Of a stretch of DNA of 64,000 nucleotides, positions 22,950-33,729 are shown piece by piece. The translations under genes were made by a program, and so were the position numbers. Source of the DNA: Margaritifera margaritifera (Eukaryota > Mollusca > Bivalvia > Unionida > Margaritiferidae); NCBI GenBank assembly GCA_029931535.1, contig JAQPZY010001495.1, positions 2,330,001 through 2,394,000 on the forward strand. The letters are read 5' to 3'. The notes under the pieces were generated by a model. It worked only from the letters and a program-made list of their open reading frames with translations, did no database searches and had not been told where the DNA came from. The stretch's first letter is position 1. The number at the start of each line of letters is the position of its first letter.

Positions 22950-24200
22950 ATTAGCCGAAGATGTAATGTTCCAGTTAAAAAAATGAATATTATCCTAATT
23001 GCTTCATTTGAGCGACATAATAATCTGTCTTCTCTATCGTTTTCACCTTGTATTCAGTAAAATGTGATGGAGGATAGTCAAATACATTAGTAGTAGCTAT
23101 TGTTTGTGGTGTTGTGAATCCTTAGAATAAGCCTAAAATACTAAATAGATCACCCCCATCAAACTATTGGACAATTTTATACCCAATATTTTATTTTATC
23201 TCCAGTAGCACAATTAATTATATTGCGAAAATCCTAAATCAGTATACATACAGATATGATTTTTTAATTTGTTTTTATCAAACTCCTTCTTATAATTGTT
23301 GATTGTTTTGTTTTACGTCATTAATTTTACTATTTATTTAAAAACTCTTCATACCGATATATGTGTTTAATTCAGTTTTAAATGTCGCTATCTCTAGTTC
23401 TATTCCTGCTGTAACTGTATCGATTCTGTCACATAATACTAAAATCTTTTTATCAATACTAGTACTGATTGCCTGATGTTTCTTGTCATGATCTGTTTTG
23501 AAAGCATCTGTTTTGGTTGTGATCTTTTGCTTCGTGTCATTTACTTTTTTTTTTCTTAATCGTTTCACCTTTTAGCAAATTGATCAATACTTCCTTCTTC
23601 CACAAAGATATTATTAACTATCTCCCGAACTTCTTATCCGTTTTTTATCTGTTAGAAGTTGGTAGCTTCTCTTGCTTGATTTTTCAATTTAACCGTGAGG
23701 TAATTTTTGTCGAGTTAATAAGGTATAATCATTTAGTGTTTTAAGTTTGTCACCTAAGTCAGTAATATATAAATTTTAGGCCGTTCTTATAGATATAGAT
23801 CTATTATCATATTATAATCTTCCAGAGACATTTTATTTTCCTCCATGCCTCTCTCTAAGGCCGATATCTCACTGTTTATCCTTTATTCAATAGGTTTTAC
23901 GTATAGTTGTATATATGTCATTTTTCCAGGTCTTTCTCTGACAGTTTGTAAAGCATGCATAGCACTGGATAGTGTAATCAATGTCTTGGTAAATAAATCT
24001 CGAACATCTGAAATCTTTTTCTTGTTGCCATCTATTTGCTTCTGAAGTTCTGAGATTTAGCTTGTTTGTTTGTTGCTTTTTTCATATGAGCTTTGTTCAG
24101 TAGTTGTCAATGTATTATCAACTTGTGCTCTCCATGTTTTTATATCTTTCAAATTATTATCCTCCAAAGTATTACGTATTTGTATCTCAAAATTTAAATG
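22950..24200 (-). pseudogene. Polinton coiled-coil protein, broken
   Basis: Minus-strand fragments encode long, charged heptad-like sequence. The clearest open part is 23568-23338 (DTKQKITTKTDAFKTDHDKK, then SIDKKILVLCDRIDTVTAG). Near the C-terminus, about 23120, a block reads FTTPQTIATTN. The same two landmarks recur in the inverted fragment at 44860-46140 (LGERIDTVK and GFTTPQAIKK), so this is a conserved element gene rather than chance. Such long coiled-coil proteins are common in Polintons and could be fibre- or tape-like, but the function is unknown. Several stops and frame changes. It is divergent from the membrane-protein gene that follows on the plus strand. Confidence 0.6.
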
Positions 24201-24239
24201 GAAATTTATAAACTTAAATGAGATTTAGAAAGAGGTTAT

Positions 24240-25020
24240 TCTCAAATAGCAAATGTTAACGGATTATTTAATCCAGATGAAGAATGATAATAAAGAAGTT
24301 ATGTAGATGCCATTGTTGTAGTAAATCAGAAAATAATATGAGTGAAACCAGACGTTTGACAAACAGATAGCTGAAATAGAAAAAGATATCAACAATGTAT
24401 AAGATGCAAAAGGTAAAGCTAAATTGAAGGAAATATTTCAAACGAATGAAAGTAAAAGAGCACAAATAGTTCGTCATTTAACAGATTTAGATAATAACTT
24501 TAGAGAATATATTAATAAGATTGCTGAAAATATTAAAGAAAAATTACCATTCGGTGAAAGACTAAAATAACTGTTTAAAGAAAAAAGTGTAACAATTGGT
24601 GTTATTTTTAGAGCTATATGTATATAGCAACAACTCTTGGAATAGCCATAGCAAAGTTTGTAACAGGTTTGACAGGATGAGATGGAGGAGCAAGAGCTGG
24701 TGATGGTGGTGATAAAGGCAATACAGATACATTCGTTGACAAATTAAAAAGAGGTATGAAAAATATTGCTAAATATTTGTTTGAGTTAGCTAAAATAAAT
24801 GCAGCTGCATGATTACAAAGTATTATTGGTAGTGTAATAGGCTGGATTTTTACATTAGCTGGAAGAATTGTTTCTTTATTAGCTGATAATACCATTTTGT
24901 TGTTAATTCTTGCATTGGTAGCAAAAAGTATAGAAAGAAAAAAAAGGGCTCCTAGAAAAGTAAAAATGAAGTCTACTAAAAACGTAAATCGCACCAACTT
25001 ATGCATCCACTGCCATAATT
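24240..25020 (+). pseudogene. Polinton coiled-coil membrane protein, broken
   Basis: The plus-strand reading begins with a polar coiled-coil part (AKLKEIFQTNESKRAQIVRH, about 24415-24475, then INKIAENIKEKLPFGERLK). It then becomes hydrophobic: TTLGIAIAKFVTGLTG (about 24630), IIGSVIGWIFTLAGRIVSLL (about 24820-24880) and NTILLLILALVAKS (about 24888-24930). A basic tail ends it (KKRAPRKVKMKS). A matching minus-strand copy lies at 41330-42230, with ESKRAQIFGHLTDIENTIRE and ATLGITTANFI in the same order. The product would be membrane-inserted, perhaps a virion membrane or entry/lysis factor; this is inference. Stops at about 24570 and 24680 break it. It converges with protein X, and the two 3' ends meet or overlap near 25000-25020. 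Confidence 0.65.
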
Positions 25021-26172
25021 ATAAACGCTTGTTTATTTGTTTTAGGATCTATATCTTTTAAATTATGAGGTGTAGGTCAAGCCGTTGTGATTATAAGAAT
25101 TCCACCATATTTACCCTTCTTGTCTACATAATTTTTACTCACGTACATTTTCTTCTTTTCTATCAGTTACTTCGTAATCTAAGTTTTGACAAATTGTTAC
25201 TGACTGTTTATCAGCTGCTGGAATTTCAATTTTAATGACGTCTGAATTCCATTTGGTACAACGTCGGTATTTATAGCAATATTTATTTCTCGACTAAATG
25301 TATCTGATAACTTTGGAAACGTTTTATTATAATTACTATGCCACCTATTTTCATCACCATATCACTTAGTAACAAAAAGATCCCATCACCACCAATAGCA
25401 TAGTTTAGCTTAAACTTTGAATCTGAAATTTATTGCTGAGATTTTTAAAAAAATATTTTAATCATAGTCATATCCTTGTTCAACCAAAATTAAATTTTCA
25501 ATAAACTTTTTACATTGTCTTACACAGTTGAAACAGACTGCGTAATAGATGTTTTATTTTGTACTTCGCCACCTAAAATACGTATCTCATTAGACCGCTT
25601 CTCTTAGTCCGTTGCTATCTTGGAGAAAAAAGTAAGTCCATCGTGTATTTTGATCAGGCGTTAATATTGAATTTAATTCTTTAGCAGGCATTTGTCACCA
25701 GTATTCAACTGTTCCATATCCGTAATTATATTTTACGGTTTGTAAGCATCTCTTACATAATCTGGTGTAGGTTCCCCAAAACCCTGATGTACACTATTAT
25801 GTTCTTCAGGATAATTTTCAATAAAATATTTCCAATCATGATGAGGAGGAATATTAAAGTTATGTCAGATTATGTGAAATTTGTTTAGATCCATATTATT
25901 GTTTGTTGGATTAAAAGGTTGATCATCAGGTAATGGTATTTCGTATCTGATAGTAGATGTGGAAAGTATATATTGATTTGACTAATTCTGGCATGCAAGT
26001 ATAAGTTAGATGCCAAATAAAATATTCCACATTCTGATGTTACCATCCTTACAGCCCAGTCAACTTGATTTTGCCAGAAATTTACATAACACTGTGCTCT
26101 ATATCTGTTCATTGAATCATCATTGTCAAATTGTAAAGAGTATTTGTCTATTATGTTTAATGGCTTGTACAT
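25000..26172 (-). pseudogene. Conserved Polinton protein 'X' with C-terminal anchor, broken
   Basis: The N-terminal 95 codons are open (26172-25885): MYKPLNIIDKYSLQFDNDDS, then YRAQCYVNFWQNQVDWAVR. I recall this block from other animal Polintons but cannot name a function for it. Downstream, frames shift. A FGEPTP-type motif lies near 25775 and LTPDQNTRWTYFFLQ near 25660. The extreme C-terminus (about 25055-25025) reads KTNKQAFIIM, a hydrophobic end. The same three landmarks occur in order in the plus-strand copy at 40310-41102. A length of about 390 codons and a C-terminal membrane segment suggest a minor capsid or membrane-anchored virion protein, which is only inference. It is the gene closest to the right terminal repeat. 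Confidence 0.6.
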
Positions 26173-26337
26173 AAAATAATTGTTTTCTGTTTAGTGTATT
26201 TTTATGTTTTTATAATAGTTTGCAATATCGTTATTAACTGGAACGTTAAACTGAATTGCTGGACAAGTCAGGTGCACTGCTTGTTATTTTTATTTAATTC
26301 TTAACTCCATTATGTATTTATCTAAAGTGGTAAATTG

Positions 26338-26820
26338 TATCAGTTTGAAAATATAAAATAATGGCAGGTAGAGTTTCATCTACTGTTTTGGCAAATGGGG
26401 TTGAAAACCTTAGGTGTATCGGAATAAAAGAGCGACAGGATGTATCTCCGTGCTAGGATTGTATAATTGACGTTGTAAGAGTTATAACCTCAGAGCTGGG
26501 TTCATTGTTGTTATAAATTTATTTTTGTCTCGTGGGTGATGGCCATCTATTTTTGAAAAATGAAAATACTGTATTGTGTGGCTGAGTCAGGAATCAAACT
26601 ATTTTAAAAGAATGTATCGTGGGAAGTTGGGTGTTTGTTTTTGAAAAATTAGTTTTGTCTCGTGGGGATTGTGGTTGGGTGTTGACTTTTTAAAAATTAT
26701 TTTTGTCTAATGAGCGGTATAGGGATTGATTTGTGAAAATTGACAATAAGACTGTTTGTGGCCTGATCTAGGAAGAATCATATCAATACTGCTCATTCTT
26801 AATATCCATTGTTAAACCTC
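26338..26820 (-). repeat. Right terminal inverted repeat of the Polinton
   Basis: Reverse complement of 13461-14050 with moderate divergence. Shared landmarks are TTTGAAAATATAAAATAA (about 26345), GTTATAACCTCAGAG (about 26480), repeated (T)TTTTGTCTCGTGGG units (about 26524, 26655 and 26703), GGCCTGATCTAG (about 26760) and GAATCATATCA (about 26774). The arm contains the same degenerate tandem pattern (GGGTGTTTGTTTTTGAAAAA) as the left arm. Confidence 0.8.
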
Positions 26821-26829
26821 GTTTCCGCC

Positions 26830-27325
26830 TCCTATACTCCCCTTTAAAACTTAATGTACTGATATTTACATATATTGATGCAAACGTATGAAATAAAGAG
26901 AGATGAACAAAGCACTAAAGCACAAAAAGACTGCTTTTGAATACGTTGGGTATATTTTTTATTTTAAAGCAGAGCGTCTATTCAAGTTATTTCCGGCGCC
27001 AAATACATGTTGCATAGCACATAATGTGAGAAAGATCCATTTACTTGAAAAATATAGAAGTGTACATTGGTTTATACAGTATTTATTAACAGTGTTCATC
27101 AAATATTAATTACCGTTTGATGTTAATGAATTAGAAAAAACAAGCACGTATGTAAATCCTCCTTTTAATCTATGCAAAGAGTATGAACAATTTGGTGATA
27201 ATTGTGTATAATTCATGTAAAGAACAGAGGTCGTAATGTTGCCAATTGTTACCAGCTGATACAGTAAAATACATGCGGGTGTTTAGTATAGACAGATGGT
27301 TTTGAGTGTAAAGTCGGCCACATAA
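26830..27325. other. Gene-free stretch
   Basis: No coding or repeat feature recognised. The frame 26903-27109 (+) has no motif. Confidence 0.5.
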
Positions 27326-27329
27326 TGCA

Positions 27330-27720
27330 AAATAATTAGATCACCCACCTAACATAAACATGTGCACTGTTGGAGTGCTATGTTAGAAAGATTCTCCTCT
27401 TCAACATTTTCCACATCGCCGTGATTTACTTTCGATAGTATGAGGCACTTTGTTCTGATCCTAAAGTGTGTTTATTTAATAGCCGCAGAAGTCTAGAAAA
27501 AACGATGATTATATGAGTGGGCCTTAAGATCGTATTTTAAGAGTAGGACTATAAATGTTTTTGATTATAAGATGAGCAGACGACATCCTGAAAGTCCAAT
27601 ACACCTGACCAACAAATCAAATCCATATATATTGCCATGAGCAATTTACTGATCTTGCTTGACCGAGGCAGACATAATTATAACATTTAGTTAGCCTAAG
27701 TTAAAGTCAATAATCATGCG
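27330..27720 (+). repeat. Dispersed repeat, copy A (paired with 34310-34720)
   Basis: Colinear, diverged similarity to 34310-34720 in the same orientation. Shared landmarks: TGGAGTGC followed by TTCTTCAA-like sequence, GATC...GACTATAAA, and the block TGACCAACAAA ... ATTGCCATGA(G/A)CAA(T/C)TTACTG (27606-27652). An unnamed interspersed repeat or an old duplication. Confidence 0.6.
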
Positions 27721-27724
27721 AAAG

Positions 27725-27726
<2 letters not shown>

Positions 27727-27772
<46 letters not shown>

Positions 27773-27775
27773 ATA

Positions 27776-27859
<84 letters not shown>
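27727..27859. repeat. (AT)n microsatellite
   Basis: About 130 bp of AT dinucleotides, interrupted once by CTATATCTAT near 27771. Confidence 0.98.
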
Positions 27860-27862
<3 letters not shown>

Positions 27863-28660
27863 TGTGCTAATTCCTAATATTATATCATTTCAACGTGTGG
27901 TACAAAAGCTTGACATTTTAGCCATTATTATTACAAGATAAATTATATCAGACAAATCAACTTTTCTTTTTTTCATTTCCTAATCTTGCATCTGAATCCA
28001 AAATTAGAAGAATATATAGCAGCTATATAATGTAACGGTAGCCTGATCCGCGGACCGTATGTAGCAATCGTGGAGACCACTTAGCTATTGTAGCGAAAAG
28101 AACGACAGTGGACCAGCGTAAGAGAACGGTAGCTCTGAGATCACCTATTCTGATGCAATAAATTACATTTGGACATTTTATACAATATTTACAAGATATT
28201 GCCATAAAGCAAATATGATTGAGCGATACAACACATTGCATTATTGATGCTGTTGGTAGTATGTATGTACTAGTGTTCAACGGTACCTCAGCAAAATAAT
28301 GACTATATGGTGCCAATTAAAATTAAAGTCCTAAAATATGTAAAAGCGTAACATTGTACAAAAACTTGAGATTGTTCAGTAAAGGGGGTGTAACTTCGTA
28401 GAGTAGGCGAACGGTGGCCAGTCAAATATCTGAAAGGTAATTCAGCTATCATGTATTGTTATAGGTCATAACATACCTGTTTTTCTTGCTGCAAGTATAA
28501 CCTCTGTAGGAGCACATATTGAAATGTCGCAATGCCTGATGGGAAATACTGTTCTCATTTGTTAAAATATAAGGATACATTATTTGTCAGGTGAAAAAAA
28601 ATGCAGGAATGAAGAAATATGAAAACTATTTTACTAGTAATTGTCTGTATTATCTATATC
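27860..28660. other. Gene-free stretch
   Basis: No gene recognised. The 97-codon minus frame at 28023-28316 has no motif and is likely chance. Confidence 0.5.
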
Positions 28661-28662
28661 TA

Positions 28663-28663
<1 letters not shown>

Positions 28664-28713
<50 letters not shown>
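28664..28713. repeat. (TA)n microsatellite
   Basis: About 50 bp of TA dinucleotides, preceded by TCTA repeats. Confidence 0.97.
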
Positions 28714-28715
<2 letters not shown>

Positions 28716-28784
28716 GTGTGTTTGTGTAAAAAAAATGAATATGTCCATGTGCCGGTTTGTATATAGAAAAATATGTTTAATATG

Positions 28785-29164
28785 TTCATCCTTTATTCCT
28801 TCAAGCACTTTCGCATCATCATGATATATGTTTTTTTAGATAAATATATCCCATCTACCTGAAAAGCATTCATGATGGATGTTCTTTAGGTAGATATATC
28901 CCATCTACCTAAAAAGCATTCATGATGGATGTTCTTTAGGGATATATATCCCATTTACCTGAAAAGCATTCATGATGGATGTTCTTTAGGTAGATATATC
29001 CCATCTACCTGAAAAGCATCATCATGATGGATGTTCTTTAGGTAGATATATCGCATCTACCTGAAAAGCATTCATGATGGATGTTCTTTAGGTAGATATA
29101 TCACATCTACCTAAAAAGCATTCATGATGATGATGCAAAGGCGCTTGAAGGAATAAAGGATGAA
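28785..29164. mobile_element. MITE-like cassette: inverted ends around a 50-bp tandem array
   Basis: The terminal arms 28785-28825 (TTCATCCTTTATTCCTTCAA...) and 29123-29164 are reverse complements with few mismatches. Between them are six units at 50-bp spacing (CCATCTACCT at 28851, 28901, 28951, 29001, about 29053 and about 29103). Each unit contains its own palindrome, AGGTAGATATATCCCATCTACCT, followed by AAAAGCATTCATGATGGATG. One unit is 2 bp longer through an extra ATC. Inverted ends with an internal array suggest a non-autonomous DNA transposon with minisatellite expansion. I found no clear target-site duplication. Confidence 0.8.
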
Positions 29165-29960
29165 TGTATTACTAAGAAAAAGTCAAAGTGACTCAAATTT
29201 TTAAAATATGCCTACAGTTGAGCAAGAATCTTTGACTCTGGAAACAAATGAGATTTCTTTCGAGGTAGTGAAAGACGAGATATACTACTTATTTCGACAA
29301 ACATAGAATTCAACAAATTTAAAATACTGTTTATTAATAGCCACCAATAAAACCATGATTTACTTGCATTAGCCAATAACAAAAGTAAAGGGAATTTTTC
29401 TATATAAATCAAACAGCTGACAGACACAGCGATCCTTCTGAGATAAGTCGTTAGTTATCAGCACCCAAATCCCCATTCATCAACTTATCCAGTCACTTAA
29501 CCCCATCAGTATAACCCCGTCTCTTATAAAAACGTATTTTCAAATTCCAAGACTGAAAAATAAACAACACAACGTTTATATATACATACATGTCTGTATA
29601 AGTATATTAAATATAAAAAATAGTTGTTTGTTTATTGTTTTGTGTGCAGTGTGATTAAATTGTATTAATTTATGATATAATTTTATGACTGAAAGCTTCT
29701 AATACACATGCAACGTTATACTCAGCCGATAACCAAAACCAAGAACATGCATTTGTTATGCCTGTCTACAATATCGATAAACAACGCTATAGCACGTAGT
29801 GTGTAATGTAAGTGTTTTCTAGACTTATTTTAATAAAATGTGTAACTGAGATAATCAAGTTATACAAATTTATGACAATATTATGTATTAGTCATGAAAA
29901 ATAACTTTAATTTGTTTACTTGAATCATAAAAACATAACTAAAAGTTATTTTTTGAAGCT
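29165..29960. other. Gene-free stretch
   Basis: No gene or repeat recognised; short frames only. Confidence 0.5.
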
Positions 29961-29964
29961 TTTT

Positions 29965-30110
29965 GATCGCGCCCATAGTCTAGTTGACAATGTTAGCGAT
30001 TTCGGATCGAAAGGTCGCTAAAAGTTTGTGTTTGAGACCCGTTGTTGGAGTACAATGTTTTCTTTTAACTGAACACACCTGTTCATTCTCGTACGGTCGT
30101 CGCTAGTATG
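29965..30110 (+). mobile_element. Probable tRNA-derived SINE
   Basis: GCGCCCATAGTCTAGTTGAC (29969-29988) resembles a tRNA 5' end with A box. TTGTGTTTGAGACCC (about 30026-30040) resembles a B box at the right distance, so the two form a degenerate polymerase III promoter. The segment continues with a TGAACACACC-type body without a clear tail. It differs from the SINE at 1489, so it is another family. Ends are approximate. Confidence 0.55.
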
Positions 30111-30539
30111 ACACTATATTGTTGCCAGTTATGAGTTGAAATTGATTCAAATGACAAGCGATGAAAACTTGCGGTGCACCGTAATATCTAAGGGGATAGT
30201 TCGCATTTCCTGAAGTCTGATTTGCTTCCAAAGATTCTAGCATCTGATCCTGTCTCCGAGGACGGCCGGGTGTACCATATTCCTTAGAGTTGGTCGTCAT
30301 CGGGGATTGACAGAAAAGAGTGAGCATATGAAACTTCAAATGAAGGTCAAAGTTATAAATAAATTGGTAAAAATGAACTGTACATAATGCTAAAGAAACT
30401 ATAAATAAACAAATGATAAAGAAGGTTATTTAAGATTTATATATTATGATCCTGAAAGCCAGTTATGTAAACAAATATAAATCAATTATAAGAACAAATA
30501 TTTTTTTTTTAAAAATGACAACATAAGAAAAAATAAAAT

Positions 30540-31330
30540 ATTCTGATTTGAAGGAACGGTTAGCCGAAGAGTGTGCATACACATTGCATAAGCAGACGAA
30601 AAAAGGTTCCCATCCAAAAGAATTTATGTCACCCACGTGGATGATCAATTGCAATCGGATATCGTTGACATGCAATCATATGCAGGGGAAATTTGAAGAT
30701 ATAAATACATAGTGACTGTCGTATATATATTCATGGGCGAAAAGAATCAAAGAGAAGAGATGAAATATACAAGGCATTTATATAAATGTGTAATAGGGAG
30801 TAAGCAAAAAAGATAAAATTTTATGAAGTGAAAGAATTTTGTAATCTAACGGATTAAAATTATTGGAGAAAGGAAAAATTGAATATTTTTTACATACTCT
30901 GAAAAGACATCTGTGGTAGAAAGATCTAATAGAACTCTGAAGACGAGAATGTGGAAGTATTTAACTGAGAAAAAACCAACTAAAAATGGAAAAATATATT
31001 GCCTAACCTTATTGATAGAGACAACAATAGCTACATCAGTGCAATTAGAATGAATCCGACTAGAGTTAGTGACCGCAAAATATATCTTAGGTATGGATTA
31101 ACTTATTTGGTTACCTTACGTCTCATATTCTTGGAACATCAAAAGATAAGATAGGCCAGATCGTATTTCAAATTATAAATCCATATTTGCAAAAGGATAT
31201 CTTCCTAATTTAACGAAAGAAAATTTAAAATCAGACATGTAATTTTAGGCGACCATAGTGTGTATAAATTGAAATATTTGAAGGGAGAGAATATTGAGGG
31301 CGTATTTTGCGACGAGGAGTTATTTCTATT
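30540..31330 (+). pseudogene. Second Polinton integrase relic
   Basis: Reads through the same blocks as the integrase at 14690-15562, in several frames. They are LAEECAYTLHKQ (about 30558), RFPSKRIYVTHVDDQLQSDI with first catalytic Asp (about 30607-30665), YKYIVTVVYIF, a KTSVVERSNRTLKT block with the catalytic Glu (about 30905-30945), SNYKSIFAKGYLPNLTKENL (about 31170-31230) and YLKGENI (about 31275). Orientation matches the 13-27 kb element, but no polymerase or other Polinton gene follows. It is an isolated fragment from a different insertion. Many stops; dead. Confidence 0.8.
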
Positions 31331-31519
31331 AGTTTTTTTTTTGTAAATAATTTTTTACTATTGATTATCTATTTTGCTATTGATTAATGTTTAGGTTAAA
31401 ATGTATATAGTAGTAAATATAAAATGGTGGGGTAAAAATGAACGCGGTACTGCTTCAGCTCAGAAAGCAAAAGGGTATAACCTCTATTTTGGTTTTTCTA
31501 ATTTTTACTGTTTACTGTT

Positions 31520-31780
31520 AACTGTCTAATATATTATTTGGTGGATAGTAGGATCATGGTCACTTTGGGTTTTGTTTTTCTTTAATTTTGAAGATAGTAC
31601 GGTCATGGTGGTCTAAGAATTTGTTTAAAAAATTGGTAGATACCTAGGTCATAGTATAGAAAGATCTTTTTTTTTAAAAAGAATTTGCTAGATATTTGGG
31701 CCGTGATGGCTTAGGACTTAGAAAATAAAGCAAAAATGACGGATAGTAGGATCATGCTGGTTTGAAAATTTATTTGTTAT
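31520..31780. repeat. Degenerate tandem array, about 50-bp units x5
   Basis: Units of roughly 48-55 bp share the pattern GATAGTAGGATCATGG ... T-rich or A-rich tail (starts near 31544, 31591, 31640, 31686 and 31738). Purine and T-rich composition recalls the internal repeats of the Polinton terminal arms, and the array begins about 200 bp after the integrase relic, but I could not align them convincingly. Confidence 0.6.
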
Positions 31781-31789
31781 TGGGTGGGG

Positions 31790-33200
31790 GTCCAGAACGC
31801 ATCATTACAGATTTCAAACATTGATATCCTAAGCAAATGTTAACACAGTCCATTTCTTGTTTTTCTAATGGCATTTGAGTATAATGCACGCAAAGATGTC
31901 TTTAGAAAAGATTTTCTTGAATCTATCAAACATTGTACGTCTGGAAAATGTTTCATTTTATGGATTGGTAGACAACTCATAATACATTTTAAATCAGCAG
32001 AATATTGAAAGTGACGTAGAGGACTGGACTGTTTGAGAAAATAAATAAAATTTCTCCTTCTAGGACCACATTAAATGAAGCGAATACAAATATGTTAATT
32101 CTGAGATTATACAACCAATATTCACCAAAAAGTGGCTTGGGGTGACATGATAAATGCCAATGATAAACCGACAGATCTGCCGACAGGATTTGTCCATAGC
32201 ACAGCTTTGACAAGAAAACAATTTTTGTATTGATTGTACATTGGGATCATTCATCAGAACCAGTAACTAGATCACAAACTCCCTTTCCAGTCAAAATGTT
32301 TTTTTTTATATTCCACAATGTAAAACTACTCAAACATCAAGAACCCTTTCATTTGGAACAACTTTACATGGCAAACGTATCGGATTCGTAATTGTACAAG
32401 CCTTGATGTAACAAACACTAAGCATTTTCTATGAATGTTTTCTAGCTGAAGTTGCATATCTCCATATTGACTTCATTGTAAGAAATATCAGTCTGCAAAT
32501 TTGACTAAGTTTGTTTGCAAAGCATACCTATTTGTATGGCTTGCAATTAAGAAAGCATCTTATATTTGGATTGTTTTATTCGTAGTGTATATGATTTGAA
32601 TAATTTGAGTACACGTGTCTCTAATCAAGGATTAGTGTCAGGATTGTAAAACGTAGTATATCATTTCTTATTTTTATTTGTGTAGCATTAAAATCAACTA
32701 GTTTTTGTATCACCTAGTTTGTAATAAATCGTGTTTCCATTTTGTAATAAAATAGACCGTCTTTTGCATACGGCCCTAAAATTGTTCAAAAAGTTTTCTT
32801 GCCGGCCATTTCTGCAAAAAAGTTTGTTAATTACGTTCTTTCTTGAGTCTTTGATGACCTGGGTATGTAGAAGACAAATTTACTTTTAAATCATATCACA
32901 GCCGGACTAAAATTAAAATGAGGATGAATAAAATGATTGTTTTTATTTTCATGTGTAAGGAATGATAGCTTGACCTGTGAAACTATGCACTTAACATTTA
33001 TAATTTAATCGTGGATCCACCGATTACTCATTTACCCCCATTTTTTAAAAGGCCATAACTACTTAGGGAATTGCCAGTATATAAGCATAATGATGAGAAC
33101 ATACCCTCCCCCTCAAAAAAGCAAACACAAAAACCCCACATAAATTAAATTTTAAAATGAAAATAATGAAAAGGAGAAAAGAAAAATGTTAGCACTGAGC
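31790..33200. other. Gene-free stretch
   Basis: No gene recognised. Short minus frames near 31989-32254 have no motif. Some short blocks resemble 36.6-37.1 kb (for example TTCTAGCT...AATTGCA-type sequence near 32440 and 36646), but the order is not consistent. Confidence 0.45.
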
Positions 33201-33202
33201 AG

Positions 33203-33269
<67 letters not shown>
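33203..33269. repeat. (AT)n microsatellite
   Basis: About 67 bp of perfect AT dinucleotides. Confidence 0.98.
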
Positions 33270-33270
<1 letters not shown>

Positions 33271-33279
33271 CTCAAAGCT

Positions 33280-33720
33280 GGTTACACTTTCCAGTTGATT
33301 TATCTTCAGCATGGCATGGCAATAAATTACCCCGAAGGTTAAACTGCTCAAAGAAATCTTGGCATGGCTGATGATTTAGTCGTTTTGATCATGTTCAATT
33401 ATTGGATATTCGTAACACGATTCCACTAGTGAAAATATCACTTTTAAAATAATAGTGATAAGCTATCTTCAGAAGAACTGTGAAAAAAAAACATTCTGTG
33501 CTGAGCGACCTTCTCAGTCTTATTCAGCAATAAATTAAAAATCAATGAAACGATGTAAAAGAGGAAAGTTTTCATGATGACTGCATTGAGACAAATTGTA
33601 TGGTACACTTTAATACATACAACATAAGCCAGATATGAGATTAAATATCCTTCAGCAGATTGAATGTAACGAAACAATCAGTCAAATGGCCCATGCAGTT
33701 TATGAGGTTACAAAGCTGAT
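33280..33720 (+). repeat. Diverged duplicate, copy A (paired with 37340-37740)
   Basis: Colinear with 37340-37740 in the same orientation. Matching blocks: CAATAAATTACCCCG / CAATAAATCACCCCG; TTCAATTATTGGATA followed by ACACGATTCCAC(T/G)AGTGAA; AAAATCAATGA; GATGAAAGTTTT-like; and CAGATATGAGAT(T/C)(A)AAT. An old interspersed repeat or segmental duplication of unknown type. Confidence 0.7.
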
Positions 33721-33729
33721 TTTCTAGGG

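Larger units (their letters stand above)
13461..26820 (+). mobile_element. Polinton/Maverick element, near full-length but decayed
   Basis: About 13.4 kb bounded by long inverted repeats. Inside are integrase (+), protein-primed family B polymerase (+), packaging ATPase (-), probable major capsid protein (-), coiled-coil and membrane proteins, and a conserved protein X (-). Polintons are self-synthesising DNA transposons that encode virus-like capsid genes and are close to adintoviruses. The integrase lies next to one terminus, as expected. Most genes carry stop codons and frameshifts, so the copy is inactive. Exact ends and the usual 6-bp target duplication could not be fixed because the outer edges are diverged. 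Confidence 0.85.

Noticed and set aside
24614..25006. 130-codon minus frame rich in hydrophobic residues
   Set aside because: Antisense shadow of the plus-strand membrane-protein relic, whose homologue at 41330-42230 confirms the other strand is the coding one.
28591..28824. Plus frame with a long Tyr-Ile repeat
   Set aside because: Encoded by the (TA)n microsatellite; the same happens at 33145-33371, 35146-35373, 35832-36047 and 52311-52606.
28850..29110. CRISPR-like spacing of repeats
   Set aside because: The units are contiguous 50-bp tandem copies with no unique spacers, in a eukaryotic transposon context.
30103..30339. 78-codon minus frame with a basic, proline-containing segment (GTPGRPRRQD)
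   Set aside because: No recognisable family, overlaps a SINE end, and length is within chance for this window.
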